A stretch of 8,979 nucleotides of DNA. Source: Firmicutes bacterium CAG:124. GTDB taxonomy: Bacteria; Bacillota; Clostridia; Oscillospirales; Oscillospiraceae. Positions 1 to 7,742 of the stretch are shown here, piece after piece. The stretch covers positions 1 through 8,979 of the forward strand of contig HF990632.1 in the NCBI GenBank assembly GCA_000432135.1, read 5' to 3'. Within the stretch, counting starts at the first letter, position 1. Every line of letters begins with the position of its first letter. The notes under the pieces were generated by a model. That model was not told the DNA's origin, made no database searches, and saw only the letters and a program-made list of their open reading frames with translations. The translations under genes and the position numbers were made by a program.

Positions 1-507
1 GAGCAGCTGATCGCACAGTGGACACCAAAGGCAGCGCTGACCGGTGCGCAGATCATCAAGCTGGAAAAGAAAATCTGCTGTCTGGAGGATGAAACGGAGG
101 CAATTTTAATGGAGCGGATACGGGATCGGGCGAACGCTGAACGCTACGACCGCATGATCCAAAAGCGCGAAGAAGAAATCGCTGCGGCAAAAAAGCAGAT
201 CGAAGAACTGCAAAACATCTCCGCTGTCCTGCGGGATCGGCAAACGAAGCTCAAACGGGATATCGGCATGATCGACGACATTCTCGCTGAGGGCGCCATG
301 ACGGAAGCGCACCTGCGGATGCTGGTCGAAAAGATTTATGTGCAGGAAACGGATGGAAAACTCAGCCTGGACATTCAGATCAAAGCGCCGTTCCGCACAC
401 ACTTGGATGTCTATGAAAATGGGACGCTCACGGAGCGATACGGTGCGCTGGATTTTGACTGGGATCGGCTGGCGCGGCTGCTCTACGGCGACGGGCTTGC
501 GGGGTAA
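1..507 (+). CDS. Large serine recombinase, C-terminal fragment (5' end outside window)
   Basis: The frame is open from base 1 and ends at TAA 505-507, giving about 168 residues with no true start in the window. Residues about 15-100 are charged and heptad-like, rich in Lys/Glu/Arg (RMIQKREEEIAAAKKQIEEL), as expected for the coiled coil after the zinc ribbon of large serine recombinases. It is followed by LRMLVEKIYVQETDGKLSLD and a short beta-rich tail, a common C-terminal ending in these enzymes. In the family, the missing N-terminal part carries the resolvase catalytic serine and the DNA-binding recombinase domain, which together excise or integrate mobile elements. Whether the rest of the gene is intact cannot be seen. 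The stop lies directly against a second recombinase remnant in another frame, so the last residues (LYGDGLAG) may be junction-derived. Internal ATGs such as 109 are not convincing starts. An unrelated coiled-coil protein is possible but less likely. Confidence 0.8.
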   Translation, partial: EQLIAQWTPKAALTGAQIIKLEKKICCLEDETEAILMERIRDRANAERYDRMIQKREEEIAAAKKQIEELQNISAVLRDRQTKLKRDIGMIDDILAEGAMTEAHLRMLVEKIYVQETDGKLSLDIQIKAPFRTHLDVYENGTLTERYGALDFDWDRLARLLYGDGLAG

Positions 508-895
508 ACGGTTATGCCGGGCTGCTGGCCTGTCAGGAATGCGGGAACGTGTTCAGTCCCATGATCCGCTGCTGGAACGGCAGCCGCCGCGTAGAATACG
601 TCTGCCGGGGCTACCAACGGAACGGGAAAGGTTATTGCACCTCTCACCGCATCCACGAAGAAGTTCTGGATAAAGCCATCCGGGATGATACAGAAAAGCT
701 GCGGGCGCAATATGCAGCCGAACTGAAAAGGTCACACAGTTGCAAAAACAGTGGGCGTTGAGGAAGCCGGTCCTCGACGCCCACTGCTTGACTTTGCAGA
801 AAGAAATTTTGAGATTGGAGCAGGAGGTTGATGCGCTGGTGATGGAAAAGCTGAATGGCGACGGAGGCTCATCTGCTCACGAAATCGGTACTTGA
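504..895 (+). pseudogene. Second serine recombinase, headless and frameshifted remnant (zinc ribbon plus coiled coil)
   Basis: Frame 3 from about 504 reads VNGYAGLLACQECGNVF, the start of a recombinase zinc beta-ribbon. Cysteines are encoded at 531-533, 540-542, 603-605 and 636-638, giving a CxxC...C-x10-C pattern. RVEYVCRGYQRNGKGYC and the following HEEVLDKAI helix fit the same domain. This frame then reaches TGA at 759-761. Reading resumes in frame 2 from 731 (VTQLQKQWALRKPVLDAH, later LRLEQEVDALVMEKL), a coiled coil of the kind that follows the ribbon, ending at TGA 893-895. Restoring one A in the run at 726-729 joins the two parts as ELKKVTQLQKQW. The catalytic and recombinase domains, about 300 residues, are absent. 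The ribbon follows straight on from the stop of the preceding recombinase without a start codon or RBS. It therefore cannot encode a working enzyme. A GTG at 549 could start a short peptide but cuts the ribbon. Confidence 0.78.
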
Positions 896-921
896 ACACC
901 GTAAATCAATCGCCTCAAAAA

Positions 922-957
922 CAAAATCGTGGCCCAGCGTCAGCGGCCACGATTTTG
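922..957. repeat. Perfect 13-bp inverted repeat after the recombinase remnant
   Basis: CAAAATCGTGGCC (922-934) and GGCCACGATTTTG (945-957) are perfect inverse complements around a 10-nt loop. The right arm ends in TTTT, so a transcript from the plus strand would form a GC-core hairpin with U residues at its foot. It lies 27 bp past the remnant's stop at 895, where a terminator of the original recombinase operon would be expected. The arms also carry A-runs on the other side, so bidirectional termination is possible. No true U-tract follows the stem, so the terminator role is a guess. Confidence 0.5.
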
Positions 958-967
958 AACGAAGAAA

Positions 968-1022
968 GACCTTTGTTGTCGAGGCGGGCGCGCTCTGCGC
1001 GGCTGCCTGACATCCAAAGGTC
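968..1022 (-). terminator. Possible terminator downstream of the tRNA fragment (minus strand)
   Basis: GACCTTTG (968-975) pairs with CAAAGGTC (1015-1022). Inside it AGGC (982-985, allowing the leading A) pairs with GCCT (1005-1008), and CGCGC (989-993) with GCGCG (997-1001) around a TCT loop. Read on the minus strand the stem ends CAAAGGTC and is followed by TTTCTTCGTT, a modest U-rich tail. It starts 10 bp after the CCA end of the leucine tRNA fragment, a natural place for a tRNA transcript terminator. The structure has internal bulges, so this is tentative. Confidence 0.35.
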
Positions 1023-1031
1023 ATTTCTGAG

Positions 1032-1080
1032 TGGTGCGCCCGACAGGACTTGAACCTGCACGCTTGCGCAATGGAACCTA
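1032..1080 (-). tRNA. tRNA-Leu-like 3' half, ending in CCA (truncated; att-site-like)
   Basis: Read on the minus strand, this ends with an acceptor 3' strand CGGGCGC (1042-1036), discriminator A (1035) and CCA (1034-1032). Before it is a complete T arm: GCAGG (1059-1055), loop TTCAAGT (1054-1048) and CCTGT (1047-1043), closing with one G-U pair. Upstream is a variable region TTGCGCAAGCGT that can fold as a short stem with a GCAA loop, as in class II tRNAs. TAG at 1080-1078 would suit a Leu(UAG) anticodon if the fragment reaches the anticodon loop. No 5' acceptor strand (expected GCGCCCG) or D arm exists further up to about 1150, so it is a half gene and cannot make a tRNA. Such 3' halves are typical remnants of integration into tRNA genes. 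Leu is the best guess; Ser or Tyr identity is not excluded. Confidence 0.72.
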
Positions 1081-1135
1081 AAGGTGATGTCACCTTGGTG
1101 AAAGATTTTTATGATTTGATATAACTCTCTGATGA

Positions 1136-1357
1136 AGCAAGTCTTCTGTTAGCGGCGTGGCTCTTGGAGTTGATTTATACGCCGCAGAAATCGTCCTTAA
1201 TCTGAAAGCGAAATATCCTCACATTACTTTGGAGAGTGCAATCCCATGTGAGACGCAAGCGGTCAAGTGGTCCGTGGCAGCGCGAGAACGGTATTATAAT
1301 ATTGCTGCAAAATGCGACAAGGAAACCATGCTGCAACGGGAATACACGTCGGACTGT
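1136..1357 (+). pseudogene. DUF1273/YpsA-like (SLOG superfamily) gene, internal fragment
   Basis: The frame reads SGVALGVDLYAAEIVLNLKA, matching the glycine-rich SGMALGVD nucleotide-binding-type signature of DUF1273 proteins. It continues with YPHITLESAIPCETQAVKW and REYTSDC, further conserved blocks of the family. About 74 residues of a usual 170-190 are present. A TGA at 1133-1135 blocks the frame upstream, and no N-terminal Rossmann strand precedes the motif. After TSDC (Cys codon 1355-1357) the expected RNRYMVD block is missing. The frame instead runs into hairpin sequence and then opposite the protease gene. Both ends are therefore lost and the fragment should be non-functional. Intact DUF1273 genes are common on mobile elements of gut Firmicutes, and their biochemical role is poorly known. 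The GTG at 1157 lies inside the motif and is not a real start. Confidence 0.8.
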
Positions 1358-1370
1358 AAAGCTTTTTGGA

Positions 1371-1398
1371 ACCACCGGCATTGCCGGTGGTTTTCTTT
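1371..1398 (+). terminator. Intrinsic terminator, plus strand
   Basis: ACCACCGGC (1371-1379) and GCCGGTGGT (1383-1391) form a perfect 9-bp stem with a 3-nt loop, followed by TTTTCTTT (1391-1398) on the plus strand. This is a canonical rho-independent terminator for plus-strand transcription. It lies 14 bp after the last recognisable DUF1273 codon and would stop read-through into the antisense strand of the protease gene. On the minus strand no T-run follows the stem, so it would work poorly in that direction. Confidence 0.75.
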
Positions 1399-1401
1399 AT
1401 A

Positions 1402-1441
1402 CAAAAAGCGAGCGGATTCGGAACAAGTCCAAATCCGCTCG
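1402..1441 (-). terminator. Intrinsic terminator of the S8 protease gene
   Basis: On the minus strand, CGAGCGGATT (1441-1432) pairs with AATCCGCTCG (1418-1409). The stem is extended by GGA/TCC after one mismatch, leaving a 5-nt loop. The sequence then continues as CTTTTTG (1408-1402). The stem begins 15 bp after the protease stop codon at 1459-1457. Stem strength, T-tract and position make this the natural end of the protease transcript. It abuts the plus-strand terminator at 1371-1398, giving a two-sided transcription barrier. Confidence 0.85.
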
Positions 1442-1456
1442 TTGCTTGACTGGAAA

Positions 1457-4400
1457 TTATTTCAGAGTGAATTGTACACGCGTGGACGCATCGTACATCC
1501 GGAGGAGGATGGCTGCGACCTCGCTGCGGACAATGGTGCTGTCGGGGTTGAAGGTACCCTGCTTGTCAGAGCCGGTCAGGATGCCCGCACGATAGAATGC
1601 GTAAATTTCATCCGCACACTTGTCGCCCAGCTTCACGTCCGGGATCGCGTTGTCGGCAATGTTGTTGAGCGCCTTGTAGCCGTCCATCGCCGGATAGAAG
1701 ATGGACACAAACTCACGGCGGGTCGCCGGGGCGTTCATCTGCGCTCTGGTGTAGTTGGCATAGCTCTTGTCCAGAATGCCGTTCGCAATGCCGTATTCGA
1801 CATAGCTGTTATACCAGTTGGTCTTGCCGTTCATCAGCGTCACCTTGCCAGTATTCTGCATCTGATGCAGCGCGGAGGCCAGCTTGATCGCCTCAGCCAC
1901 GGTCAGTGTGCCGTGCGGTTTGTAGGTCGTAGCGGTCACGCCGTCGATCAGGTAATTCTGCCATGCGCCCTTGACGGCATCATAGAACCAGTCGCTCTTC
2001 GACACGTCGGTAAACGGCAGCTTGCTGTTCGCACGGGACGAGCCGGTATTGCCGAGGATGGGATAATACGGCGGGATGATCGGCGTCTCGGGCTTCTTCT
2101 TAAGCCCGGCAATGGCTGCTTCCAGCTTTACCTTCGCTGCGTCTACCGCTTCCTGCGTGGCGTTTTCGTCGGCAAGAACAGCCTCCGCCTCACGCATTGC
2201 CGTCTCGAATGCGTCCCAGCCGCTTACATAGTCGTCTTTTCTGCGGTTCTGATTGTCGTCGTACAGCTTCTGCAGCGCGCTCTTGTCGACCGTCACGGGA
2301 ACCGGATCGTCCTTGCTGGTCTCCACGCCGCCGAGCAGTGCCGGCCAGACGCCGCTGCCGAAGTCGTCGATCAGGACGGCCTCATAGCTGCCGTCCGCGT
2401 CCTTGCGCAGGCGGTAGATCTCGTTCGTGTCGCCGTTGAAGCGGGACAGGTACAGGCTGCCGTCGCTGTACGCGGTCATGGAGCAGTAGACGTAGTTGCT
2501 GGTCGAGTCATAAGGAGGCGCTTCCAGTGCCGACAGCGGCGTCTTTGTGGTGGTATAATCAAAGCCGTAGCCGTCGTCATGCACGCTGATCCACAGATCC
2601 CACAGATAACCCGCATCGTCCAGGATCGCGAAGTGCTCCGCCTCATATTCGCCGCTCCAGGTCGTGTTCTCCGGGTCGCCGTACCAATCCGTTGCACCGT
2701 CGTACCACGCGTCGCTGCTGTGCGTTTCCACGCCCAGCGATGCGATACCGATCAGGTTCTGTGCATGATGGTTGGAGACCGGAAGCTGAATCGCGTCACG
2801 AAGCGTCACATTGCTGGTGTCCATCGGGTCAAACGGCTTAAAGACGTAGCCCATGCGGTAGATACCGACCAGACGGGCAGCGCCTGCCGCGGAAAATTTG
2901 GTGCTGTACGCCATGTCGATCATCGGAACGCCGATGCCGTTGTCTGCAACCGCAAGGCTCTTGCCTGCCGCCGGGTCGACCTTGTGGAGCTTCCACGTCT
3001 GCGACTCGTCCTTGACCATGGTGCGGTCGGTCGCGTCGATGACGTAGTAGACCTGATCCACGGGGTCATAGGCCATGGCCGCCATGCTGGTGTCGATCTC
3101 AATACCGGTCTTCCAGCTGCTGCTGTTTTTCAGATCCCAGCTGAACAGCTCTGCCTTGCCGTTTGCGTCCTGGAGCATACCGGTGAGCGTTACGTTCAGC
3201 TGCTCCACCGAGACCGTGCACTCATCATAGACCGAGCGGTTCTGCGCGGAGGCTGCTCGGATGGTGCAGGTACCGGCATTTTTGGCCGTAACCACGCCGT
3301 TGGCGCTGACGGCTGCAACGCTGCTGTTGGAGCTGCTCCACACAACCTCACGGTTTGCAAGATTCCACGGCAGAACCGATGCTTTCAGCGTCTGCGTCTT
3401 GCCAAGGAGCAGGGAAACGCTGTGATCCGAGAGCGCAACTGCGGCGGCGCTTTCCGAAGCGCTCCAGCTGCCGCCCTCGCGCGGGATGCAGAGCGCGTGG
3501 AACTCTGCCGGGAAGTAATCGCCCCAGCCGCTTTCCGTGCATTCTGCGCTTGTCTTTGCGGTCAGGTCGATCTTGTGCAGCGCGGAGCTGACGGCAAAGA
3601 ACAGAACATTCTCTTTCGATTCCCACTCCAGCGAACCGACGGCGCTGAAGTCGTCCTCCTCCGGCGTTGTATAGCGCTGGCCGACCGTCACAATTGCTTC
3701 CGGATCTGCGGCTGCATCGGAGGTTACTGCCGTAATCGGCAGGCGGTAAATCTTATAGTAGCTGTAATCTGTCTCGGCAAATGCATAGTAGAAATTGCCG
3801 CTGTCATCGCAGGCAAGCGTTCTGGCCTTGACCGGAAGCGTGCCGACAAGCGTCAGCTCACCGCTGTAGCGGTCGATGGTGTAGACCTTGCTGCCAGCAT
3901 CCACGCCATAGAGCGTGTCGCTTGTCTTGTCATAGGCCATGTCAAGCAGCAGCGTATCCAGCGTGCGGACATAGCTTGCGTTCTCGGGGTCATTGGCGTC
4001 CAGCACATACAAATCGCCCGTGCTGGTGGAGGCAACAATTTTGCCGTCCACATAGGCCGCCGCATAGAAATCATCCGCGCTTGCGGCATACGGCGTCTTG
4101 ACATAGGTTGTATCGCTGCCGCTCATGGTGTTCCAGATCTTGTTGCCGGTATAGTAGGCATCAAAGAGGAACATTGCCGGTTCGCCAGGCTGTTCGCCGA
4201 TTTCCATTTCCACACGATAGGTGGATTCGTTCATCGCGTAGTCATATGCCTTGACGTAGAAAATGTTGCCGTTGGCACTGGACAGATTCAGCGTAAAGTC
4301 ATTTGCCGTATTGGCCGCAGTCGTCTGATTTGCGCCGGCCTCTGCCAGTTTCACCGTACCGCTGCGGTCATACAGACGAACAGCCGCCACATACTGGTTG

Positions 4401-7400
4401 TCAAAAATATTGACGGTCATTTCGTTGTCAGCAACTGTAACATTGTTCACAACCGGCGCGGTGTTGTCGATCACGGCCGTAAACGTCTGCGTTGCGCCGC
4501 TGCCGAGCGAAGCCCAGTTCACGCTGCCGTCGTCCTGCACATAGTACTCCGGTGCCAGCGTCAGGTTCAACTCCAGCTGTTCGCCCTCTTTCATGCCAGC
4601 GGGCTTCCAGTCCAGCGGCAGATTGACGTACTCACTGGGGTTAAAATACTGCGAATAGAACGCGCCAAGGAAGTGGCCGAGCGTCTGCTCTGCAAGGACG
4701 GTATTCGTCGTCTTGTTGATGATCTGCAAACGGCTGTCTGCCACGTTGCGGATGGCGCAGAATTTCCAATAATAAATGCTGTCGCCGTTCTCGCTGTTGA
4801 TGGCGTTGCGCTCGGGCAGATATTTGCTGTCGTTGACAACAGGGTTGCCGCCAAGCACGCTGCCGCGGCTATAGGGGCTGTTGTCGGATGCGTACTTGAC
4901 GTACAGCACATTGTTATCGGTATAGGCGTTGCCCAGATACGGCATCCGGGTCTCTTCGCCACTTTGGTAGTGATAGTAGTCGCCAACCTCAAACATACTC
5001 GAAGCCGTCCATGAGCCGTAGAAGCCCAGCACCGGGATGGAGTGGCACGTGCCGCTCACGCCCTCGGCGCTTGTGCGCTCCTGCGCGAACACATAGCCCT
5101 CAAGATATGCACCAACCGAATAGTCGCGGTCAAGCGCCGCTTTTTGCTCCGCCGTCAGTGCAATGTTTACCGTGACGGTCGCGTGACCGTTTGCGGGAAC
5201 AGTAACGCTGCTGCCGCTTGCCGCACTGCCATAGGTAACATTTGCCACCAGCGGTGCGGTTGCCTCATCAAGATAACGATCACCGCCGATGGTGGTCATT
5301 GCCTGTGTAAAGAAGCTTGCCGACAGGTCATAAGTCTGCTCCGTGCCGGACAGATCATACAGATCAAACGAGAAGCTGTATGTACCGTTCTTTGCCGCGT
5401 CCTCGCCAAGCTCAACCTTGACCTTGCCGTCGGAAGCGCCCTTGTTCGCAGAATCGGCCATCCAGACATAGGAATCTGCCGTGATGGCCGCGCCGATGTT
5501 CGCAACGCCCGCACCCTGCTTCAGAACCGACCAGTAATGCGTCGCGTCCTCTCGCGCCGGAGTAGCTGTGGACATCAGCAGGCTCTGCGCCAGATGGCGC
5601 ACCGAGCGGTTCGTCTTGGACAGACCGGCCGCCTGATAATGCTGCGCAAACAGCGCTGACATACCGGCAATCTGCGGCGCAGCCATGGACGTACCGGACA
5701 TATTCTCATAGCCCTTACCGCCCTGCTCCAGACCGTTGACCGAATAGATGTTGCCGCCAGGGGCGGTGATTTCGGGCTTCAGCTCCAGGCTGCCGGGAAC
5801 ACCCCAGCTGGCGAAGCTGCTCATGGTCATGTACTCGGCGGAGTCCGGAATGACAGCTGCATCTGCGCTGACTTTCATCCTACCCTTATAGTAGAGCACC
5901 TTGCTGGAATCGTTTTTGTCATAGACCGGCTCTGCCTTGTCGCGGAACACTCTTGCTGTGTCCTGCGTCACCAGAACGCACGGTGCTTCGTTCCAGTAAC
6001 TGCTCAGATCCATGCTGATCGTACCGGGGACATTATTGTAAACAATCGTTGCGGCAACGCCATACTGCGCGGCGTTGCTTGCTTTCATGGAGAAGTCGAG
6101 CTCACCGCGAGAGCAGAACACAATCTTACCCTCCAGCAGGTCTTTGCCGCCGATGGCGTCATAATCTCCCGTGTTGCCCACGCCGTCGATCAGGATATAC
6201 TCATACTCGCCAGCGATAGACTTCATCTGCTTCATGCCATGGCCGGCCTTTTCCCCGGTCGTTTCCATGTAGATGAACTTCTGGCCGTCAACCTCCAGAT
6301 ATTCGCCGGTGTTGCCGATGTTGTCAACCGACGTGACGGTAAATGCATTGGTGAACGAGCCGGGCGCGCCGACCACGTCCATGCTGACGTCATCGTCATA
6401 CAGCAGCCCCGTGCCGCTGCTGGCATCGTAGCCATTGGAGCCGGCATAGGCATTTTCCGCCCAGTTGCCGGAGTTACCGGCAGAGATGGACACCACAGCG
6501 TCCTTGGACGCAAGGCTGTCCAGAATTGCCTGATAGACCGGAACCGGATCGGTATCCGCGTCCATATAGGCCGTGTACTTCGACGGGCCGGGATAGCTGG
6601 AGCCGAGCGAGAGGTTGATGCTGTCGGCACCCAGAACAATTGCGTCCTCGATGGCCGCCATATAGTCCGAATCGAACGCGCCGCCGTTCGAGCCGAACAC
6701 CTTCATAACCAGCAGCTGTGCCTCCGGCGCAACGCCCTGTGTCTTGACGGTATCCAGCGCGGAAACATAGGTGGTTTCGTCGCCGTCTGTCTGCGGGACA
6801 TATTTGTTTGCCGCCGCAATACCGGCAACGTGCGAGCCGTGTTCCGACTGCGTATCGTTGTCGTGCGTCACGTCGGTATTCTTATCTACATAGTTATATG
6901 CGAACGGAAGCTTGCTGCCATAGTAGAGGTCGTCGGCGCTCACGCCGTTCTGCGCAATGTTCAGCTGGCTGAGAACCGCCGTTACCTTGCTCTGGTCGAG
7001 CAGATCGAGGCTCTTGATGTAATTCTCATTGCCGTTCGCTTCCTGCTGTAGCGCATAGTCGAATGCGCCGTTGTCAAACGACTGGTGATCGGTATCGATG
7101 CCGGTATCGATCACGGCGATCCGCGTGCCCGCGCCGGTATAACCGGTTTCATATGCGACGTTCGTGCCGATCATACTGGAGGACGTGGCCATATTGGGCT
7201 GCGTCGCCAGCTTCTCCGCCGAGCGGTCGGGATAGTAGCGCTGCTCAACCACGACCGCCTCAACATCTGGCAGCGCGCGGATTGCGTCAATCTGGTCAGA
7301 TTCGACATTTGCCGAGATGATGTTCGCGGCCAGCGTCAGATTCCACACCACGTCCAGCTTCTTGCCGCCGAGTACGTCTGCGGAGATTTCACGCGCCACC

Positions 7401-7735
7401 GCGTTCTGCGAAGCGCGCACCTGCTGCCGGTAATTGGCGGCAGCGTAGTTGGCGGTAAGGCCGTTCGTTGAATATTTATCCAGAACGGATCCACCTTTTA
7501 CAACGATGGACACACGAACCGGTCCCTCCGCCGACTGTGTCTGGACGGTATCTTCCGCCGCTGCCTGACGCTCCGGATTCAGCTCCGTAGGAACGGTGTC
7601 GTTGCTGACCTTCTGAACCTTAACCTTGACATTTTTCGTGTCGTTTGCTGCAAGCGCCGGGATAACCGCCGCAGACAGGCACAAAACAATTGCCAGGATC
7701 AGGCACACAAGTCGCTTTGTCAGATGTGCTTTCAC
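1457..7735 (-). CDS. Giant secreted S8 (subtilisin-like) serine protease with SLH cell-wall anchor
   Basis: This 2092-residue protein should be exported, wall-bound and cleave extracellular proteins. Residues 1-29 form a signal peptide (KR, hydrophobic core, ALA before the cut). About 73-165 resemble an I9 propeptide. The S8 domain has Asp210 (AVIDTGID), His299 (EHGSHVAG), oxyanion Asn421 (SISAGNSGN) and Ser683 (MSGTSMAAP), so the triad is complete. His and Ser lie 384 residues apart because a PA-like domain (about 505-620) is inserted. About 770-900 is Fn3-like as in cell-envelope proteases. About 905-1180 holds more beta-sandwich sequence (DNTAPVVNNVTVADNEMTV). About 1185-1425 and 1513-1800 contain propeller-like repeats flanking a Big_2 domain (1431-1511). 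About 1813-1880 is helical and FIVAR-like. Three SLH repeats (1907-1950, 1965-2012, 2025-2083) end the protein, and there is no sortase motif. The start is GTG at 7735-7733, seven bases after AGGAGG, and is the only one that keeps the signal peptide. It is monocistronic. The S8 call is firm; the limits of the middle domains are approximate. Confidence 0.95.
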   Translation of the reverse strand: MKAHLTKRLVCLILAIVLCLSAAVIPALAANDTKNVKVKVQKVSNDTVPTELNPERQAAAEDTVQTQSAEGPVRVSIVVKGGSVLDKYSTNGLTANYAAANYRQQVRASQNAVAREISADVLGGKKLDVVWNLTLAANIISANVESDQIDAIRALPDVEAVVVEQRYYPDRSAEKLATQPNMATSSSMIGTNVAYETGYTGAGTRIAVIDTGIDTDHQSFDNGAFDYALQQEANGNENYIKSLDLLDQSKVTAVLSQLNIAQNGVSADDLYYGSKLPFAYNYVDKNTDVTHDNDTQSEHGSHVAGIAAANKYVPQTDGDETTYVSALDTVKTQGVAPEAQLLVMKVFGSNGGAFDSDYMAAIEDAIVLGADSINLSLGSSYPGPSKYTAYMDADTDPVPVYQAILDSLASKDAVVSISAGNSGNWAENAYAGSNGYDASSGTGLLYDDDVSMDVVGAPGSFTNAFTVTSVDNIGNTGEYLEVDGQKFIYMETTGEKAGHGMKQMKSIAGEYEYILIDGVGNTGDYDAIGGKDLLEGKIVFCSRGELDFSMKASNAAQYGVAATIVYNNVPGTISMDLSSYWNEAPCVLVTQDTARVFRDKAEPVYDKNDSSKVLYYKGRMKVSADAAVIPDSAEYMTMSSFASWGVPGSLELKPEITAPGGNIYSVNGLEQGGKGYENMSGTSMAAPQIAGMSALFAQHYQAAGLSKTNRSVRHLAQSLLMSTATPAREDATHYWSVLKQGAGVANIGAAITADSYVWMADSANKGASDGKVKVELGEDAAKNGTYSFSFDLYDLSGTEQTYDLSASFFTQAMTTIGGDRYLDEATAPLVANVTYGSAASGSSVTVPANGHATVTVNIALTAEQKAALDRDYSVGAYLEGYVFAQERTSAEGVSGTCHSIPVLGFYGSWTASSMFEVGDYYHYQSGEETRMPYLGNAYTDNNVLYVKYASDNSPYSRGSVLGGNPVVNDSKYLPERNAINSENGDSIYYWKFCAIRNVADSRLQIINKTTNTVLAEQTLGHFLGAFYSQYFNPSEYVNLPLDWKPAGMKEGEQLELNLTLAPEYYVQDDGSVNWASLGSGATQTFTAVIDNTAPVVNNVTVADNEMTVNIFDNQYVAAVRLYDRSGTVKLAEAGANQTTAANTANDFTLNLSSANGNIFYVKAYDYAMNESTYRVEMEIGEQPGEPAMFLFDAYYTGNKIWNTMSGSDTTYVKTPYAASADDFYAAAYVDGKIVASTSTGDLYVLDANDPENASYVRTLDTLLLDMAYDKTSDTLYGVDAGSKVYTIDRYSGELTLVGTLPVKARTLACDDSGNFYYAFAETDYSYYKIYRLPITAVTSDAAADPEAIVTVGQRYTTPEEDDFSAVGSLEWESKENVLFFAVSSALHKIDLTAKTSAECTESGWGDYFPAEFHALCIPREGGSWSASESAAAVALSDHSVSLLLGKTQTLKASVLPWNLANREVVWSSSNSSVAAVSANGVVTAKNAGTCTIRAASAQNRSVYDECTVSVEQLNVTLTGMLQDANGKAELFSWDLKNSSSWKTGIEIDTSMAAMAYDPVDQVYYVIDATDRTMVKDESQTWKLHKVDPAAGKSLAVADNGIGVPMIDMAYSTKFSAAGAARLVGIYRMGYVFKPFDPMDTSNVTLRDAIQLPVSNHHAQNLIGIASLGVETHSSDAWYDGATDWYGDPENTTWSGEYEAEHFAILDDAGYLWDLWISVHDDGYGFDYTTTKTPLSALEAPPYDSTSNYVYCSMTAYSDGSLYLSRFNGDTNEIYRLRKDADGSYEAVLIDDFGSGVWPALLGGVETSKDDPVPVTVDKSALQKLYDDNQNRRKDDYVSGWDAFETAMREAEAVLADENATQEAVDAAKVKLEAAIAGLKKKPETPIIPPYYPILGNTGSSRANSKLPFTDVSKSDWFYDAVKGAWQNYLIDGVTATTYKPHGTLTVAEAIKLASALHQMQNTGKVTLMNGKTNWYNSYVEYGIANGILDKSYANYTRAQMNAPATRREFVSIFYPAMDGYKALNNIADNAIPDVKLGDKCADEIYAFYRAGILTGSDKQGTFNPDSTIVRSEVAAILLRMYDASTRVQFTLK

Positions 7736-7742
7736 TGTCTTT

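Noticed and set aside
869..1093. A 74-codon minus-strand frame across the tRNA fragment
   Set aside because: Its peptide (SIAQACRFKSCRAHH) is simply the translated tRNA T arm and acceptor, a common false gene call. The rest comes from the two inverted repeats.
1157..5014. A 1285-codon open frame on the plus strand opposite the protease gene
   Set aside because: It begins inside the DUF1273 fragment, passes through two terminator hairpins, and is then codon-aligned antisense to the protease. Such a frame stays open simply because the protease avoids TTA, CTA and TCA codons. It closes at the first TCA (Ser in GSWTASS). Its translation is low-complexity (His, Arg, Val, Ala rich) and matches no family.
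6239..7051. A 270-codon plus-strand frame and several shorter ones opposite the protease
   Set aside because: They lie antisense to the conserved catalytic region, whose motifs prove the minus-strand reading. They lack ribosome binding sites and carry no recognisable domain.
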